Part shown: piece by piece, positions 14,518-24,369 of the stretch | Position numbering within the stretch: position 1 is the stretch's first letter | Layout of the letters: each line of letters starts with the position of its first letter | From: Kluyvera sp040932435 | GTDB lineage: Bacteria > Pseudomonadota > Gammaproteobacteria > Enterobacterales > Enterobacteriaceae | Reading direction: 5' to 3' | Length of the DNA stretch: 64,000 bases | Assembly: GCF_040932435.1 (NCBI RefSeq) | Contig: NZ_JBFQGA010000002.1 | Span: 186,001 to 250,000 of the forward strand | Made by a program: the position numbers and the translations under genes | Notes under the pieces: model-generated | Databases searched by the model: none | The model's input: the letters and a program-made list of their open reading frames with translations, nothing else | What the model was told of the DNA's origin: nothing

Positions 14518-17319
14518 TTAATCGACGTTCAGCGCGTCATTGACCAGATCTTGTTGCTGCTTCTGGTGAACGGACATATACCCTACCGCCGGCGAGGCGG
14601 AGGCTGGGCGACCTGCATAACGCAGAGCGGCCCCAAATGGAATTACATCACGGAAATGATGCTGGCTGCAGTACCAAGCCCCTTGGTTAAGAGGTTCTTC
14701 CTGACACCAAACGAAATCATGTACGTGAGCAAAAGATTTCAATGCTTCTTGTACGGCCTGGTGCGGGAACGGATACAGCTGTTCGATACGCACGATAGCC
14801 ACATCTTTTTGGTCGTTTTTGCGACGCTGTTCCAGCAGGTCGTAGTACACCTTACCGGAGCACAGCACGACGCGTTTCACGTCCTGCGGATTCAGTTCGT
14901 CAATCTCACCGATGGCTGGCATAAAGGTGCCGTTCGCCAGTTCGTCGAGAGTAGAAACCGCCAGCGGATGACGCAGCAGCGATTTCGGTGACATCACCAC
15001 CAGCGGACGACGCATCCCGCGCAGCGCCTGACGACGCAGCATGTGATACACCTGTGCCGGCGTCGATGGCACGCAAACCTGCATGTTCTGCTGAGCGCAA
15101 AGCTGCAGATAACGTTCCAGACGTGCAGAAGAGTGTTCCGGGCCCTGACCTTCGTAACCGTGCGGCAGCAGCATCACCAGACCACACATACGGCCCCATT
15201 TCTGCTCGCCGGAGGAGATGAACTGGTCAATCACCACCTGCGCACCGTTGGCGAAGTCGCCGAACTGGGCTTCCCAGATGGTCAGCGTACGCGGTTCAGC
15301 CGTTGCGTAACCATATTCAAACGCCAGCACCGCTTCTTCAGACAGCACGGAGTCCCAAACCTTAAAGTCGCCCTGCCCGTTATGCACGTGCTGCAGCGGC
15401 GTATAGGTTGAGCCGTTAGACTGATTATGGATAACCGCATGGCGGTGGAAGAAGGTGCCGCGACCGGCATCTTCGCCCGATAGGCGAACCGGCACGCCCT
15501 CATCAACCAGCGTGGCGTAGGCCAGGTTTTCCGCGCCGCCCCAATCAAACAGCTTGTCACCCGCGGCCATTGACTGACGGTCGCCGTAGATTTTCGCTAC
15601 GCGAGACTGCATTTCGATGGCATCAGGTACGGTGCTGATACGGTTAGCCAACTCCTGCAGGCGTTTCATGTCAACCTTGTTCGGATAACTTTCATCCCAC
15701 TCGTGGTTGAGATATGGCGACCAAGTAAAGGAGTGCATATTCATTGGACGCCACTCTTTCACCACGCATTCGCCCGCGTCCAGCGCGTCGCGATACAGGT
15801 TAACCATCTCGGTGGCATCTTCCAGCGTTGCAACTTTGTCCGCTTCCAGCTTGTCAGCGTAGATTTTGCGCGGAGTCGGATGCTTTTTGATTTTCTGGTA
15901 CATCAGCGGCTGGGTTGCACTTGGCTCGTCGGCTTCGTTATGGCCGTGACGGCGGTAGCACACCAGGTCGATGAACACATCGCGTTTAAAGGTATTACGG
16001 AAGTCCAGCGCCAGGCGGGTCACGAAAGCAACGGCTTCCGGGTCATCCGCGTTAACGTGGAAAATCGGTGCCATCACCATCTTGCCGATATCGGTACAGT
16101 ACGGCGTGGAGCGCGCATCCAGTGGGTTCGAGGTGGTGAAGCCCACCTGGTTGTTGATAACGATACGCACGGTACCGCCCACTTCATAACCCCGCGCTTT
16201 GGACATGTTCAGGGTTTCCTGAACAACGCCCTGCCCGGTTACTGCCGCATCACCGTGAATGGTAATTGGCAGAACCTGGTTGATACTTGGTTCGTCCAGA
16301 CGATCCAGACGCGCACGAACGGAACCGATAACCACCGGGCTTACGATTTCGAGGTGCGACGGGTTGAACGCCAGCGCCAGGTGCACAAGGCCACCTTCGG
16401 TTTCGATATCGGAAGAGAAGCCCATGTGGTACTTCACGTCGCCGGTGCCGAGGTGTTCTTTATGCTTGCCTGAGAACTCGTCGAACAACTCCTGGGACTG
16501 TTTGCCCAGTACGTTGATCAGCACGTTCAAACGACCGCGGTGCGCCATACCCAGCACCACTTCACGGGTGCCGCTCTTGCCCGCATGGCGGATCATCTCT
16601 TTGAGCATTGGTACCAGCGCGTCACCGCCTTCCAGCGAGAAGCGTTTTGCACCTGGGAATTTCGCACCCAGGTAACGCTCCAGACCTTCAGCTGCGGTCA
16701 ATTCGCTCAAGAAACGCGTTTTCTCTTCGGCGCTGAAAGTGGCATGCCCCGCTTCGAAACGCTGTTGGATCCAGCGTTTTTCTTCGGTATTGGTAATGTG
16801 CATGTACTCTGCGCCGATGTGGCCGCAGTAGGTCTGTTTGAGCGCGTCAATCAGATCCCCAAGCTTCATCGTCTCTTTGCCGATAGCAAAAGAACCTACG
16901 TTAAAGCTCTCTTGGAAATCGGCCTCGGTCAGATCGTGGAAAGCGGGATCTAAATCAGCCACTTTATCCTGCTGCCACAGCCCCAGCGGATCGAGGATCG
17001 CGTGCTGGTGACCACGGAAGCGATATGCGTTGATAAGCTGCAGGACTTTAACCTGCTTCGCATTCGTGTCAGGGTCGGAAATAGAAGAAGAGTAACGTGA
17101 GGCATCCTTCGCCAAACGACGGAAATAATCACGCGTGGTTGAATGGAGTTGATCCGGTTTGACTCCGGTGCCAGGTAACTGCTGGAACGTCGAACGCCAG
17201 TTAGCGTCTACCGAGTCAGGATCGGTTAAGAAGTCTTCATAGAGCTGTTCTATCCAGCTCTGGTTTGAGCCAGAGAGGTAAGAAGAGTCCAACCAGGCTT
17301 TCAAAGCGCTGTTCTGCAT
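14518..17319 (-). CDS. sucA: 2-oxoglutarate dehydrogenase E1 component SucA
   Basis: 933-residue thiamine-diphosphate decarboxylase that oxidises 2-oxoglutarate and succinylates the SucB lipoyl arm. Same length as E. coli SucA. The N-terminal SucB-binding segment (ALKAWLDSSYLSGSNQSWIEQLYEDF), the GDAAVTGQGVVQET thiamine region near residue 355 and the NNQVGFTTSNP segment are all present. It is separated from sdhB by a 268-base gap with a long hairpin and a REP element, where E. coli has a weak internal suc promoter. Confidence 0.97.
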   Translation of the reverse strand: MQNSALKAWLDSSYLSGSNQSWIEQLYEDFLTDPDSVDANWRSTFQQLPGTGVKPDQLHSTTRDYFRRLAKDASRYSSSISDPDTNAKQVKVLQLINAYRFRGHQHAILDPLGLWQQDKVADLDPAFHDLTEADFQESFNVGSFAIGKETMKLGDLIDALKQTYCGHIGAEYMHITNTEEKRWIQQRFEAGHATFSAEEKTRFLSELTAAEGLERYLGAKFPGAKRFSLEGGDALVPMLKEMIRHAGKSGTREVVLGMAHRGRLNVLINVLGKQSQELFDEFSGKHKEHLGTGDVKYHMGFSSDIETEGGLVHLALAFNPSHLEIVSPVVIGSVRARLDRLDEPSINQVLPITIHGDAAVTGQGVVQETLNMSKARGYEVGGTVRIVINNQVGFTTSNPLDARSTPYCTDIGKMVMAPIFHVNADDPEAVAFVTRLALDFRNTFKRDVFIDLVCYRRHGHNEADEPSATQPLMYQKIKKHPTPRKIYADKLEADKVATLEDATEMVNLYRDALDAGECVVKEWRPMNMHSFTWSPYLNHEWDESYPNKVDMKRLQELANRISTVPDAIEMQSRVAKIYGDRQSMAAGDKLFDWGGAENLAYATLVDEGVPVRLSGEDAGRGTFFHRHAVIHNQSNGSTYTPLQHVHNGQGDFKVWDSVLSEEAVLAFEYGYATAEPRTLTIWEAQFGDFANGAQVVIDQFISSGEQKWGRMCGLVMLLPHGYEGQGPEHSSARLERYLQLCAQQNMQVCVPSTPAQVYHMLRRQALRGMRRPLVVMSPKSLLRHPLAVSTLDELANGTFMPAIGEIDELNPQDVKRVVLCSGKVYYDLLEQRRKNDQKDVAIVRIEQLYPFPHQAVQEALKSFAHVHDFVWCQEEPLNQGAWYCSQHHFRDVIPFGAALRYAGRPASASPAVGYMSVHQKQQQDLVNDALNVD

Positions 17320-17430
17320 CGTGATCCCTTAAGCATTTTTATGCTTACTTCGCCGTGGATACTACCACGCACACCGCTGTGCGTGCCGGGGTTCACCTGT
17401 TGCGGACTGTCGTATCATCTGCGTCCGCTA

Positions 17431-17483
17431 AGGAACCTTTAAAAACTGTCAAACATAAAAAAGGCAGTTTTTAGAGGTTTCCT
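17431..17483. repeat. Long imperfect hairpin between sdhB and sucA
   Basis: The arm AGGAACCTTTAAAAACTG (17431-17448) pairs with CAGTTTTTAGAGGTTTCCT (17465-17483) around a 16-base loop. It lies in the operon spacer just upstream of sucA. It may act as an mRNA processing or attenuation structure; a small mobile palindrome is an alternative. Confidence 0.55.
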
Positions 17484-17498
17484 GCATTGCTAGTATTG

Positions 17499-17582
17499 CC
17501 TGATGGCGCTGCGCTTATCAGGCCTACGGGATTGTGCCCGGTAGGCCGGATAAGACGTTTACGTCGCCATCCGGCAACGCTG
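17499..17582. repeat. REP/BIME element between sdhB and sucA
   Basis: Two inverted REP units (TGATGGCGCTGCGCTTATCA with GGCCTAC, then GTAGGCCGGATAAG with GCCATCCGGCA), the same family as at 13180-13261 and 29990-30052. Located just after the sdhB stop. Confidence 0.85.
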
Positions 17583-17587
17583 ACTAC

Positions 17588-18304
17588 TTACGCACTACGT
17601 TGCAGCAGCATCGACTTAATATGGCCGATGGCGCGCGTCGGGTTCAGCCCCTTAGGACATACACTGACGCAGTTCATAATGCTGTGGCAGCGGAATACGC
17701 TGAAAGCATCGCTCAACCCTTCCAGACGGCTGTCGGTTTCGGTATCGCGACTGTCGATCAGGAAGCGATACGCAGCCAGCAAACCTGCTGGGCCAACAAA
17801 CTTGTCCGGGTTCCACCAGAACGACGGGCAAGACGTTGAACAACATGCGCACAGAATACACTCGTACAAGCCATCGAGTTTCTCGCGCTGCTCTGGCATC
17901 TGCAGATGCTCACGAGCCGGAGGATTTTGCCCATTATTCAACAAGTAAGGCTTAATCTTCTCATATTGTGCATAGAATTGCCCCATGTCTACCACCAAAT
18001 CGCGAATCACTGGCAGACCCGGGAGTGGACGGATAACAATTTTCTTGCCCGGCTGATTCAGCGCGGAGATCGGCGTGATACATGCCAGACCATTTTTGCC
18101 GTTCATGTTCAGGCCGTCGGAGCCACAAACCCCTTCACGGCACGAGCGGCGGAACGATAACGATGGATCTTTTTCTTTCAGCTGCATCAGCGCATCGAGC
18201 AGCATCATGTCGCGACCTTCTTCCGCTTCCAGGGTGTAATCCTGCATGCGCGGAGCATCGTCTACGTCCGGGTTATAACGATAAACTGAAAACTCGAGTT
18301 TCAT
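17588..18304 (-). CDS. sdhB: Succinate dehydrogenase iron-sulfur subunit SdhB
   Basis: 238-residue subunit that passes electrons from the flavin in SdhA to ubiquinone. Three cluster motifs are intact: the 2Fe-2S ligands in SCREGVCGSDGLNMNG (with the later GLACIT), the 4Fe-4S motif CILCACCSTSCP and the 3Fe-4S motif CHSIMNCVSVCPKGL. Same length as E. coli SdhB. Part of sdhCDAB, 15 bases after sdhA. Confidence 0.97.
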   Translation of the reverse strand: MKLEFSVYRYNPDVDDAPRMQDYTLEAEEGRDMMLLDALMQLKEKDPSLSFRRSCREGVCGSDGLNMNGKNGLACITPISALNQPGKKIVIRPLPGLPVIRDLVVDMGQFYAQYEKIKPYLLNNGQNPPAREHLQMPEQREKLDGLYECILCACCSTSCPSFWWNPDKFVGPAGLLAAYRFLIDSRDTETDSRLEGLSDAFSVFRCHSIMNCVSVCPKGLNPTRAIGHIKSMLLQRSA

Positions 18305-18319
18305 TTTCCTGTCTCCGCA

Positions 18320-20086
18320 TTAATAAGTACGAATCTTCGGCGGGAATGCCGGACGCAGTTTCGGTTCCATGTTAACGCTACGACGCGTCATGGATTCCGA
18401 CTCTGGCAGATACAGGGAATGACAAAGCCAGTTCGCATCATCACGATCCGGATAGTCGAAGCGGCTATGCGCGCCACGGCTTTCGGTACGGAAGTTCGCA
18501 GAAACAGCCGTTGCATAAGCGGTTTCCATCAGGTTATCCAGCTCCAAGCACTCAACGCGCTGGGTGTTGAACTCACTAGAGGTGTCATCCAGACGGGCAT
18601 TTTTCAAACGCTCACGGATAGCTTTCAGCTGCTCAAGCCCTTTCGCCATCGCGTCACCTTCACGGAATACCGAGAAGTTGTGCTGCATACATTCTTGCAG
18701 CGCTTTACGGATTTCGACCGGGTCTTCGCCATCACGGTTACCGTTCCAACGGTTCAGACGTTCCAGAGAAGCATCGATCTCTTCTTCGGTTGCATCACGC
18801 AGTTCACCCTGCTCAGCAATAGACTCTTGCAGATGCAGACCCACCGCACGGCCAAACACCACCAGATCCAGCAGCGAGTTGCCGCCCAGACGGTTCGCGC
18901 CGTGTACCGATACGCAGGCGATTTCGCCCACAGCGAACAGGCCAGGGATCACCACGTCTTCGCCCTGCTCGTTCACGGTCAGCGCCTGGCCGCTCACTTT
19001 GGTCGGAATACCGCCCATCATGTAGTGGCAGGTTGGAATGACCGGAATCGGCTCTTTCACCGGGTCAACGTGCGCGAAGGTACGGGAAAGCTCAAGGATG
19101 CCCGGCAGACGGGATTCCAGCACTTCTTTACCCAGGTGGTCGAGTTTCAGCTTGGCGTGTGGGCCCCATGGACCGTCACAGCCACGGCCTTCACGGATTT
19201 CGATCATGATGGAACGCGCCACCACGTCACGACCCGCAAGGTCTTTCGCATTCGGGGCATAACGCTCCATGAAGCGCTCGCCGTGTTTGTTCAGCAGGTA
19301 GCCACCTTCACCACGACAGCCTTCTGTAACCAGTACGCCCGCACCGGCGATACCGGTTGGGTGGAACTGCCACATTTCCATATCCTGCACCGGCACACCG
19401 GCGCGGATAGCCATACCTACGCCGTCACCGGTGTTGATATGCGCGTTAGTCGTAGACTGATAAATACGGCCTGCACCGCCGGTCGCTAGGACCGTTGCGC
19501 GGGCTTTGAAGTAAACCACCTCACCGGTTTCGATGCACAGTGCGGTACAACCGACCACCGCGCCATCGGCGTTTTTCACCAGATCCAGCGCGTACCACTC
19601 GGAGAAAATGGTGGTGTGGTTTTTCAGGTTCTGCTGATACAGCGTATGCAGCAAGGCGTGACCGGTGCGGTCAGCGGCCGCCGCAGTACGTGCCGCCTGC
19701 TCGCCGCCGAAGTTTTTCGACTGGCCGCCAAACGGACGTTGATAGATGGTGCCGTCATCGAGACGCGAGAACGGCAGGCCCATATGGTCCAGCTCCAGAA
19801 TCGCTTCCGGGCCGGTTTTACACATATATTCGATAGCATCTTGGTCACCGATGTAGTCCGACCCTTTAACGGTGTCGTACATGTGCCATTCCCAGTTATC
19901 TTCATGGGTATTACCGAGCGCCACGGTGATGCCACCCTGCGCAGATACGGTATGGGAACGGGTCGGGAACACTTTAGACAGCAGCGCACAGGTCTGGCCG
20001 CTTTGGGAAATTTGCAGCGCCGCGCGCATACCTGCGCCACCGGCACCAATCACTACAGCATCAAATTCTCTGACTGGCAGTTTCAT
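18320..20086 (-). CDS. sdhA: Succinate dehydrogenase flavoprotein subunit SdhA
   Basis: 588-residue flavoprotein that oxidises succinate to fumarate in the TCA cycle. The FAD dinucleotide motif VVIGAGGAGMRAAL is near residue 11; His45 in RSHTVSAQGGI is the covalent FAD site; and the HPTGIAGAGVLVTEGCRGEGG active-site region is intact. The start MKLPVREF matches E. coli; its ATG overlaps the sdhD TGA stop by one base. Confidence 0.97.
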   Translation of the reverse strand: MKLPVREFDAVVIGAGGAGMRAALQISQSGQTCALLSKVFPTRSHTVSAQGGITVALGNTHEDNWEWHMYDTVKGSDYIGDQDAIEYMCKTGPEAILELDHMGLPFSRLDDGTIYQRPFGGQSKNFGGEQAARTAAAADRTGHALLHTLYQQNLKNHTTIFSEWYALDLVKNADGAVVGCTALCIETGEVVYFKARATVLATGGAGRIYQSTTNAHINTGDGVGMAIRAGVPVQDMEMWQFHPTGIAGAGVLVTEGCRGEGGYLLNKHGERFMERYAPNAKDLAGRDVVARSIMIEIREGRGCDGPWGPHAKLKLDHLGKEVLESRLPGILELSRTFAHVDPVKEPIPVIPTCHYMMGGIPTKVSGQALTVNEQGEDVVIPGLFAVGEIACVSVHGANRLGGNSLLDLVVFGRAVGLHLQESIAEQGELRDATEEEIDASLERLNRWNGNRDGEDPVEIRKALQECMQHNFSVFREGDAMAKGLEQLKAIRERLKNARLDDTSSEFNTQRVECLELDNLMETAYATAVSANFRTESRGAHSRFDYPDRDDANWLCHSLYLPESESMTRRSVNMEPKLRPAFPPKIRTY

Positions 20087-20433
20087 CACACACCCCACAC
20101 CACAACAAATCCATAAATAACGTAAACCAGCAGGGCAACAACAATGAGCAGTTGCAGCGTCAGACGCAGGGCCAGCGGTTTAACGTAGTCGGTTAACACC
20201 TGCCACATGCCAATCCAGGCATGAATCAAGATGGAGAACAGGGCCAACAAGGTGAACACTTTGGTGAACGCAGAGGCAAAGAAACCACTCCAGACTTCCC
20301 ACGTGACGTCACCATTTATCGCAAAAAAGCCGGCCATGTAGATGATGTACAGAGTCAGGACGATGGCGGTCGCACGAACTAGGATGAAGTCATGTACGCC
20401 GTTGCGTCCTAGTGCTGAGGCGTTGCTTACCAT
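20086..20433 (-). CDS. sdhD: Succinate dehydrogenase membrane anchor SdhD
   Basis: 115-residue anchor with three transmembrane helices that, with SdhC, binds haem b and forms the ubiquinone site. The helix with ILIHAWIGMWQVLTDY carries the family haem-ligand histidine. Length as E. coli. It overlaps sdhC by seven bases and sdhA by one, so the four subunits are translationally coupled. Confidence 0.96.
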   Translation of the reverse strand: MVSNASALGRNGVHDFILVRATAIVLTLYIIYMAGFFAINGDVTWEVWSGFFASAFTKVFTLLALFSILIHAWIGMWQVLTDYVKPLALRLTLQLLIVVALLVYVIYGFVVVWGV

Positions 20434-20816
20434 ACGAGGACTCCTGCAAGAATTGAAAGCACGACAGTAATAACAAAAGAAATTTTCGCGGAGCGTTTAC
20501 CGGCTTCGAGCGTCTCTTCGATATAACCGAAATCCATTAACACGTGACGAATACCGACCACCGCGTGGTAGGCCAACGCAGTGAGGATGCCCCACATAAT
20601 GAATTTGGCAAAGAAGCTGCCCATGATGGATGAAGCGGTCTGGAAGCCTTCTGGAGAAGAAAGACTCGTGCCCAGCAGCCACAGCAGAATACCGACAGCC
20701 ACAAAAGTGATAACGCCGGAAACGCGATGGAGAATGGACGCTATCGCTGTTATAGGGAACCGGATTGTTGTCAAATCCAGATTGACAGGTCTTTGTTTTT
20801 TCACATTTCTTATCAT
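20427..20816 (-). CDS. sdhC: Succinate dehydrogenase cytochrome b556 subunit SdhC
   Basis: 129-residue anchor with three transmembrane helices and the LHRVSG motif (Ser and Arg of the quinone site). The haem ligand His84 lies in LAYHAVVGIRH. The start MIRNVKKQRPVNLDL is chosen for agreement with E. coli; an in-frame ATG five codons upstream has no better support. First gene of the sdh-suc operon, divergent from gltA. Confidence 0.96.
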   Translation of the reverse strand: MIRNVKKQRPVNLDLTTIRFPITAIASILHRVSGVITFVAVGILLWLLGTSLSSPEGFQTASSIMGSFFAKFIMWGILTALAYHAVVGIRHVLMDFGYIEETLEAGKRSAKISFVITVVLSILAGVLVW

Positions 20817-21467
20817 GAATAACGCCCACATGCTGTTCTTATTATTTCCTTCCTCCGGTCCGCAGGCGGGTCAAGCAGCGTCTTTTCTATAACTTGCCGT
20901 CATGTATAAATCTGCTTCCAGATGCAAAAACGGCGCGTTACAACGCTGGGTGGCTCGGGATTGCAGGGTATTCCGGAGACCTGGCGGCAGTATAGGCCGT
21001 TCACAAAATCATTACAATTAACCTACATATAGTTTGTCCGGTTTTATGCAGAACAGTGATCATGCTCACGATTAAAACAATTTTTTAAAAATTAACCACG
21101 TGATTTGACAAATATTAAACATTATTGTTACAACCATCACCTGTAAAAGCATATAATGCTCAAAAGTTATGGGGTCACTCTTTCACCTGATAATAAGTTA
21201 TGTAACAGTGAGACGGAGTTGACCTAACCTATCAGGACAGTTATTAGTGTTGTACAGGTTTGAATAATCGGATTGCTAAGACCCTGATTTGCTGCTGTTT
21301 CACTGTAGATTAGACGTGCACCGTCAAGCGCCCTTGCTCTGTACCCTTGCTTTATCTCTACAACAGAGCCGTGAGCCAAATAACAAACTGGCAACGTCGA
21401 AATATTTTTTGAATTGCAAATCCGGCATCCAGCAGTCTTAAGCAAAAAGGCGCTAAGGAGACCGTAA
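20817..21467. promoter_or_regulatory. sdhC-gltA divergent promoter region
   Basis: 651 bases without a gene, between the start codons of sdhC and gltA. This spacing is typical of enteric bacteria, where CRP, ArcA and FNR act on both operons and the sRNAs RyhB and Spot 42 act on the sdhC leader. The middle is AT-rich; a CRP-like site is at 21056-21071. The frame at 21224-21499 runs over the gltA start and has no coding features. Confidence 0.75.
21056..21071. promoter_or_regulatory. CRP-like site in sdhC-gltA region
   Basis: AGTGA-TCATGC-TCACG matches the CRP half-sites TGTGA/TCACA with one mismatch in each arm. It lies about 240 bases upstream of sdhC; CRP is known to activate sdhC transcription in E. 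coli. Confidence 0.5.
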
Positions 21468-22751
21468 ATGGCTGATACTAAGGCAAAAATCACCATCACT
21501 GGTGATGCTGCTATTGAACTTGATGTGCTAAAAGGTACGCTCGGTCAGGATGTTATTGATATCCGTAGTCTTGGTTCAAAAGGCATTTTTACTTTTGACC
21601 CTGGTTTTACCTCTACCGCATCTTGCGAATCTAAAATCACTTTTATTGATGGTGATGAAGGGATCTTGCTGCATCGCGGCTTCCCTATCGATCAGTTAGC
21701 CACCGAGTCTAACTACCTCGAAGTGTGCTACATCCTGCTGTACGGTGAGAAACCGTCCCAAGCTGAATTTGATGAGTTCACCACTACCGTCACTCGCCAC
21801 ACCATGATCCACGAACAGATCACCCGTCTGTTCCACGCATTCCGTCGCGACTCTCACCCTATGGCGGTGATGTGCGGGATCACCGGCGCGCTGGCAGCGT
21901 TCTACCACGACTCGCTGGACGTAAATAACCCACGCCACCGTGAAATCGCGGCCTTCCGTCTGCTGTCAAAAATGCCAACGATGGCAGCCATGTGTTACAA
22001 ATATTCCATCGGTCAGCCGTTTGTTTACCCGCGCAACGACCTCTCTTACGCCGGTAACTTCCTGCGTATGATGTTCGCTACGCCGTGCGAAGAGTACGTG
22101 GTGAACCCGGTGCTGGAACGCGCAATGGATCGTATCTTGATCCTGCACGCTGACCACGAACAGAATGCTTCCACGTCTACCGTGCGTACCGCCGGCTCTT
22201 CCGGCGCTAACCCGTTCGCCTGTATCGCCGCCGGTATTGCTTCTCTGTGGGGGCCAGCACACGGTGGCGCCAACGAAGCTGCACTTAAGATGCTCGAAGA
22301 GATCAGCTCCGTTAAGCACATTCCTGAGTTTGTCCGTCGTGCGAAAGACAAGAACGACTCTTTCCGTCTGATGGGCTTCGGCCACCGCGTGTACAAAAAC
22401 TACGATCCGCGCGCGACCGTAATGCGTGAAACCTGCCACGAAGTGCTGCGTGAACTGGGCTCGAAAGATGATCTGCTGGAAGTGGCGATGGAGCTTGAAC
22501 ACATCGCGTTGAACGACCCGTACTTCATCGAGAAGAAACTGTACCCGAACGTCGACTTCTACTCCGGTATCATCTTAAAAGCGATGGGCATTCCGTCTAC
22601 CATGTTCACCGTTATCTTCGCGATGGCGCGTACCATTGGCTGGATTGCGCACTGGAACGAAATGCACACCGACGGCATGAAGATTGCGCGTCCACGTCAG
22701 CTTTATACCGGCTACGAACAACGCGACTTCAAATCAGACCTCAAAAAATAA
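21468..22751 (+). CDS. gltA: Citrate synthase GltA (type II, hexameric)
   Basis: 427-residue enzyme that condenses acetyl-CoA and oxaloacetate, the entry step of the TCA cycle. Same length as E. coli GltA. The active-site histidines lie in WGPAHGGANE (near residue 264) and GFGHRVYKNYDPRA (near 305), and the catalytic Asp is near 362 (VDFYSG). The N-terminal domain typical of the NADH-inhibited type II enzymes of Gram-negatives is present. GGAGA ribosome site precedes the ATG. A terminator follows within 20 bases. Confidence 0.98.
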   Translation: MADTKAKITITGDAAIELDVLKGTLGQDVIDIRSLGSKGIFTFDPGFTSTASCESKITFIDGDEGILLHRGFPIDQLATESNYLEVCYILLYGEKPSQAEFDEFTTTVTRHTMIHEQITRLFHAFRRDSHPMAVMCGITGALAAFYHDSLDVNNPRHREIAAFRLLSKMPTMAAMCYKYSIGQPFVYPRNDLSYAGNFLRMMFATPCEEYVVNPVLERAMDRILILHADHEQNASTSTVRTAGSSGANPFACIAAGIASLWGPAHGGANEAALKMLEEISSVKHIPEFVRRAKDKNDSFRLMGFGHRVYKNYDPRATVMRETCHEVLRELGSKDDLLEVAMELEHIALNDPYFIEKKLYPNVDFYSGIILKAMGIPSTMFTVIFAMARTIGWIAHWNEMHTDGMKIARPRQLYTGYEQRDFKSDLKK

Positions 22752-22767
22752 TCGAGAGCCTGAAAGT

Positions 22768-22795
22768 CAAAAAGCGCCTACGGGCGCTTTTTTTA
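22768..22795. terminator. Bidirectional terminator between gltA and nei
   Basis: AAAAAGCGCC-TACG-GGCGCTTTTTTT: GC stem flanked by A and T runs, so it can end both gltA (plus) and nei (minus) transcripts. Confidence 0.9.
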
Positions 22796-22813
22796 TTCCA
22801 TAAAACACCAGAT

Positions 22814-23605
22814 TCAGTGCTGGCATCCCGGGCACCAATAAAACGGCCGTGAAGAGAGCATCGTTTTCTCAATAATTCCCCCGCAGCGCTCGCATTTCTC
22901 GCCGTCACGGTGAAACACCTTAAAGCGAAACAGTGCGCCGTGATGCTTATTATCATCCGCCTGCCCGCGCGTGTTATAGGAGAGTCGAGGAATATCCAGT
23001 AGCGCCTGTGCCAGCGCATCAAGCTGCGTTTCACTCAGCGTTGACGCTTTATGATTACCGGTAAGCCCAACCTGCCAGAGGATCTCAACGCGTAAATAGT
23101 TACCGAGCCCGGCCAAAAACGCTTGGTCTAAAAACAGCCCGGAGAACTGCCGGTTGCGAAACTTCGCCGACAGCAGACGCGATTTGACGCTCTGCGGCGT
23201 CAGCGTCATATCCAGCACGTCCGGCCCTACCCTCAGTAAAAACGGGTGAGTCTCTACCTGCTCCGGCGTCAACATTTCGATATCAGATGCGCTATACAAC
23301 AGAATCGTTTTGTCCGCCGCTTGGAGCTTAACGCGTAGCACTCTGTTGGTATCCGGTGCTTCACCGGTATTCACCACCCGCCACACGCCGTATAGCTGGT
23401 TGTGGCTATACAGCGTCAGGCCGCCGGAGAAATGGGTCAGCAAGGCTTTCCCACGCGTTTCGACGTGGCTGATGTGTTGTCCGACAAGAAGAGAAGCGTA
23501 GGGTTGCAACGTGGGAAAAGCGAACCAAACATCGGTTAACGGTTTATCTTTAATCGCCGCTTCCAGGCTATCCGCCGCCCGGCGGATCTCTGGGCCTTCA
23601 GGCAT
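22814..23605 (-). CDS. nei: Endonuclease VIII Nei
   Basis: 263-residue DNA glycosylase/AP lyase that removes oxidised pyrimidines. N-terminal PEGPEIRR gives the catalytic Pro2 and Glu3. The C-terminal zinc finger (CERCGGIIEK and WCPGCQ, about residues 238-262) is complete, and the helix-two-turn-helix contains GLGNYLRVEILW. Same length as E. coli Nei. First of a minus-strand group next to pxpABC, 29 bases after pxpA. Confidence 0.96.
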   Translation of the reverse strand: MPEGPEIRRAADSLEAAIKDKPLTDVWFAFPTLQPYASLLVGQHISHVETRGKALLTHFSGGLTLYSHNQLYGVWRVVNTGEAPDTNRVLRVKLQAADKTILLYSASDIEMLTPEQVETHPFLLRVGPDVLDMTLTPQSVKSRLLSAKFRNRQFSGLFLDQAFLAGLGNYLRVEILWQVGLTGNHKASTLSETQLDALAQALLDIPRLSYNTRGQADDNKHHGALFRFKVFHRDGEKCERCGGIIEKTMLSSRPFYWCPGCQH

Positions 23606-23634
23606 GGAAATATCCTTTTACTCAATCAAAACGC

Positions 23635-24369
23635 TTATGCGCTGACGGTTATTTTGAGCGCATCAAAAGCGCTCCGCAACCGCCGTGCAAACGCCAGCGC
23701 ATGTTCACCATCGCCGTGCAGACAAATGGTCTGTGCCATAACCGGCGTCCACTGACCCTCCACACTCTGCACCCGGCCGTTTTGCACCATTTCAAGGGTT
23801 TGCGCTAACGCCAGCTCCTCATCATCAATCAATGCGCCGGGCAGGCTTCGTGGCACCAGCTGTCCGTCGGCCAAATAGCCCCGGTCGGCAAAAACTTCCT
23901 GACGCGTCGCCAGTCCTCTGCGCTCTCCGGCCCGGATCAGTTCGCTACCGGCTAGCCCAACCAGAATCAATGCGGGATCGACGGCAAATACCGCTTGCGC
24001 AATGGCATCCGCAAGCGAGGCATCTTTAGCCGCCTGGTTATACAGCATCCCGTGGGGTTTGACGTGGCGCAGCGTTCCCCCTTCGGAGCGGACGATCGCC
24101 GCCAGCGCCCCAACCTGATACAGCGTCTGGGCATAAACCGTTGACGGCGGTAGCTGCATGGCCGTGCGGCCAAAATTTACCCGGTCGGGGAAGCTGGGAT
24201 GCGCACCAACGGCAACACCGTTTTTGAGCGCCTGCCGCACGCAGGCCAGCATCGTCTGCGCGTCTCCAGCATGGTAACCGCAGGCAATATTGGCCGACGT
24301 CACCAGCGTCAGCAGCTCGGCGTCGCTGGCACAGCCTTCTCCAACATCGGAGTTAAGATCAATCATCAT
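23635..24369 (-). CDS. pxpA: 5-oxoprolinase subunit PxpA (YbgL)
   Basis: 244-residue LamB/YcsF-family subunit of the ATP-dependent 5-oxoprolinase that opens pyroglutamate to glutamate, removing a damage product of glutamine. Family motifs IDLNSDVGEG, NIACGYHAGDA, HPSFPDR and VKPHGMLYN are present. The first of two ATG codons aligns with E. coli MKIDLN and overlaps the end of pxpC, indicating coupling. Confidence 0.95.
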   Translation of the reverse strand: MMIDLNSDVGEGCASDAELLTLVTSANIACGYHAGDAQTMLACVRQALKNGVAVGAHPSFPDRVNFGRTAMQLPPSTVYAQTLYQVGALAAIVRSEGGTLRHVKPHGMLYNQAAKDASLADAIAQAVFAVDPALILVGLAGSELIRAGERRGLATRQEVFADRGYLADGQLVPRSLPGALIDDEELALAQTLEMVQNGRVQSVEGQWTPVMAQTICLHGDGEHALAFARRLRSAFDALKITVSA

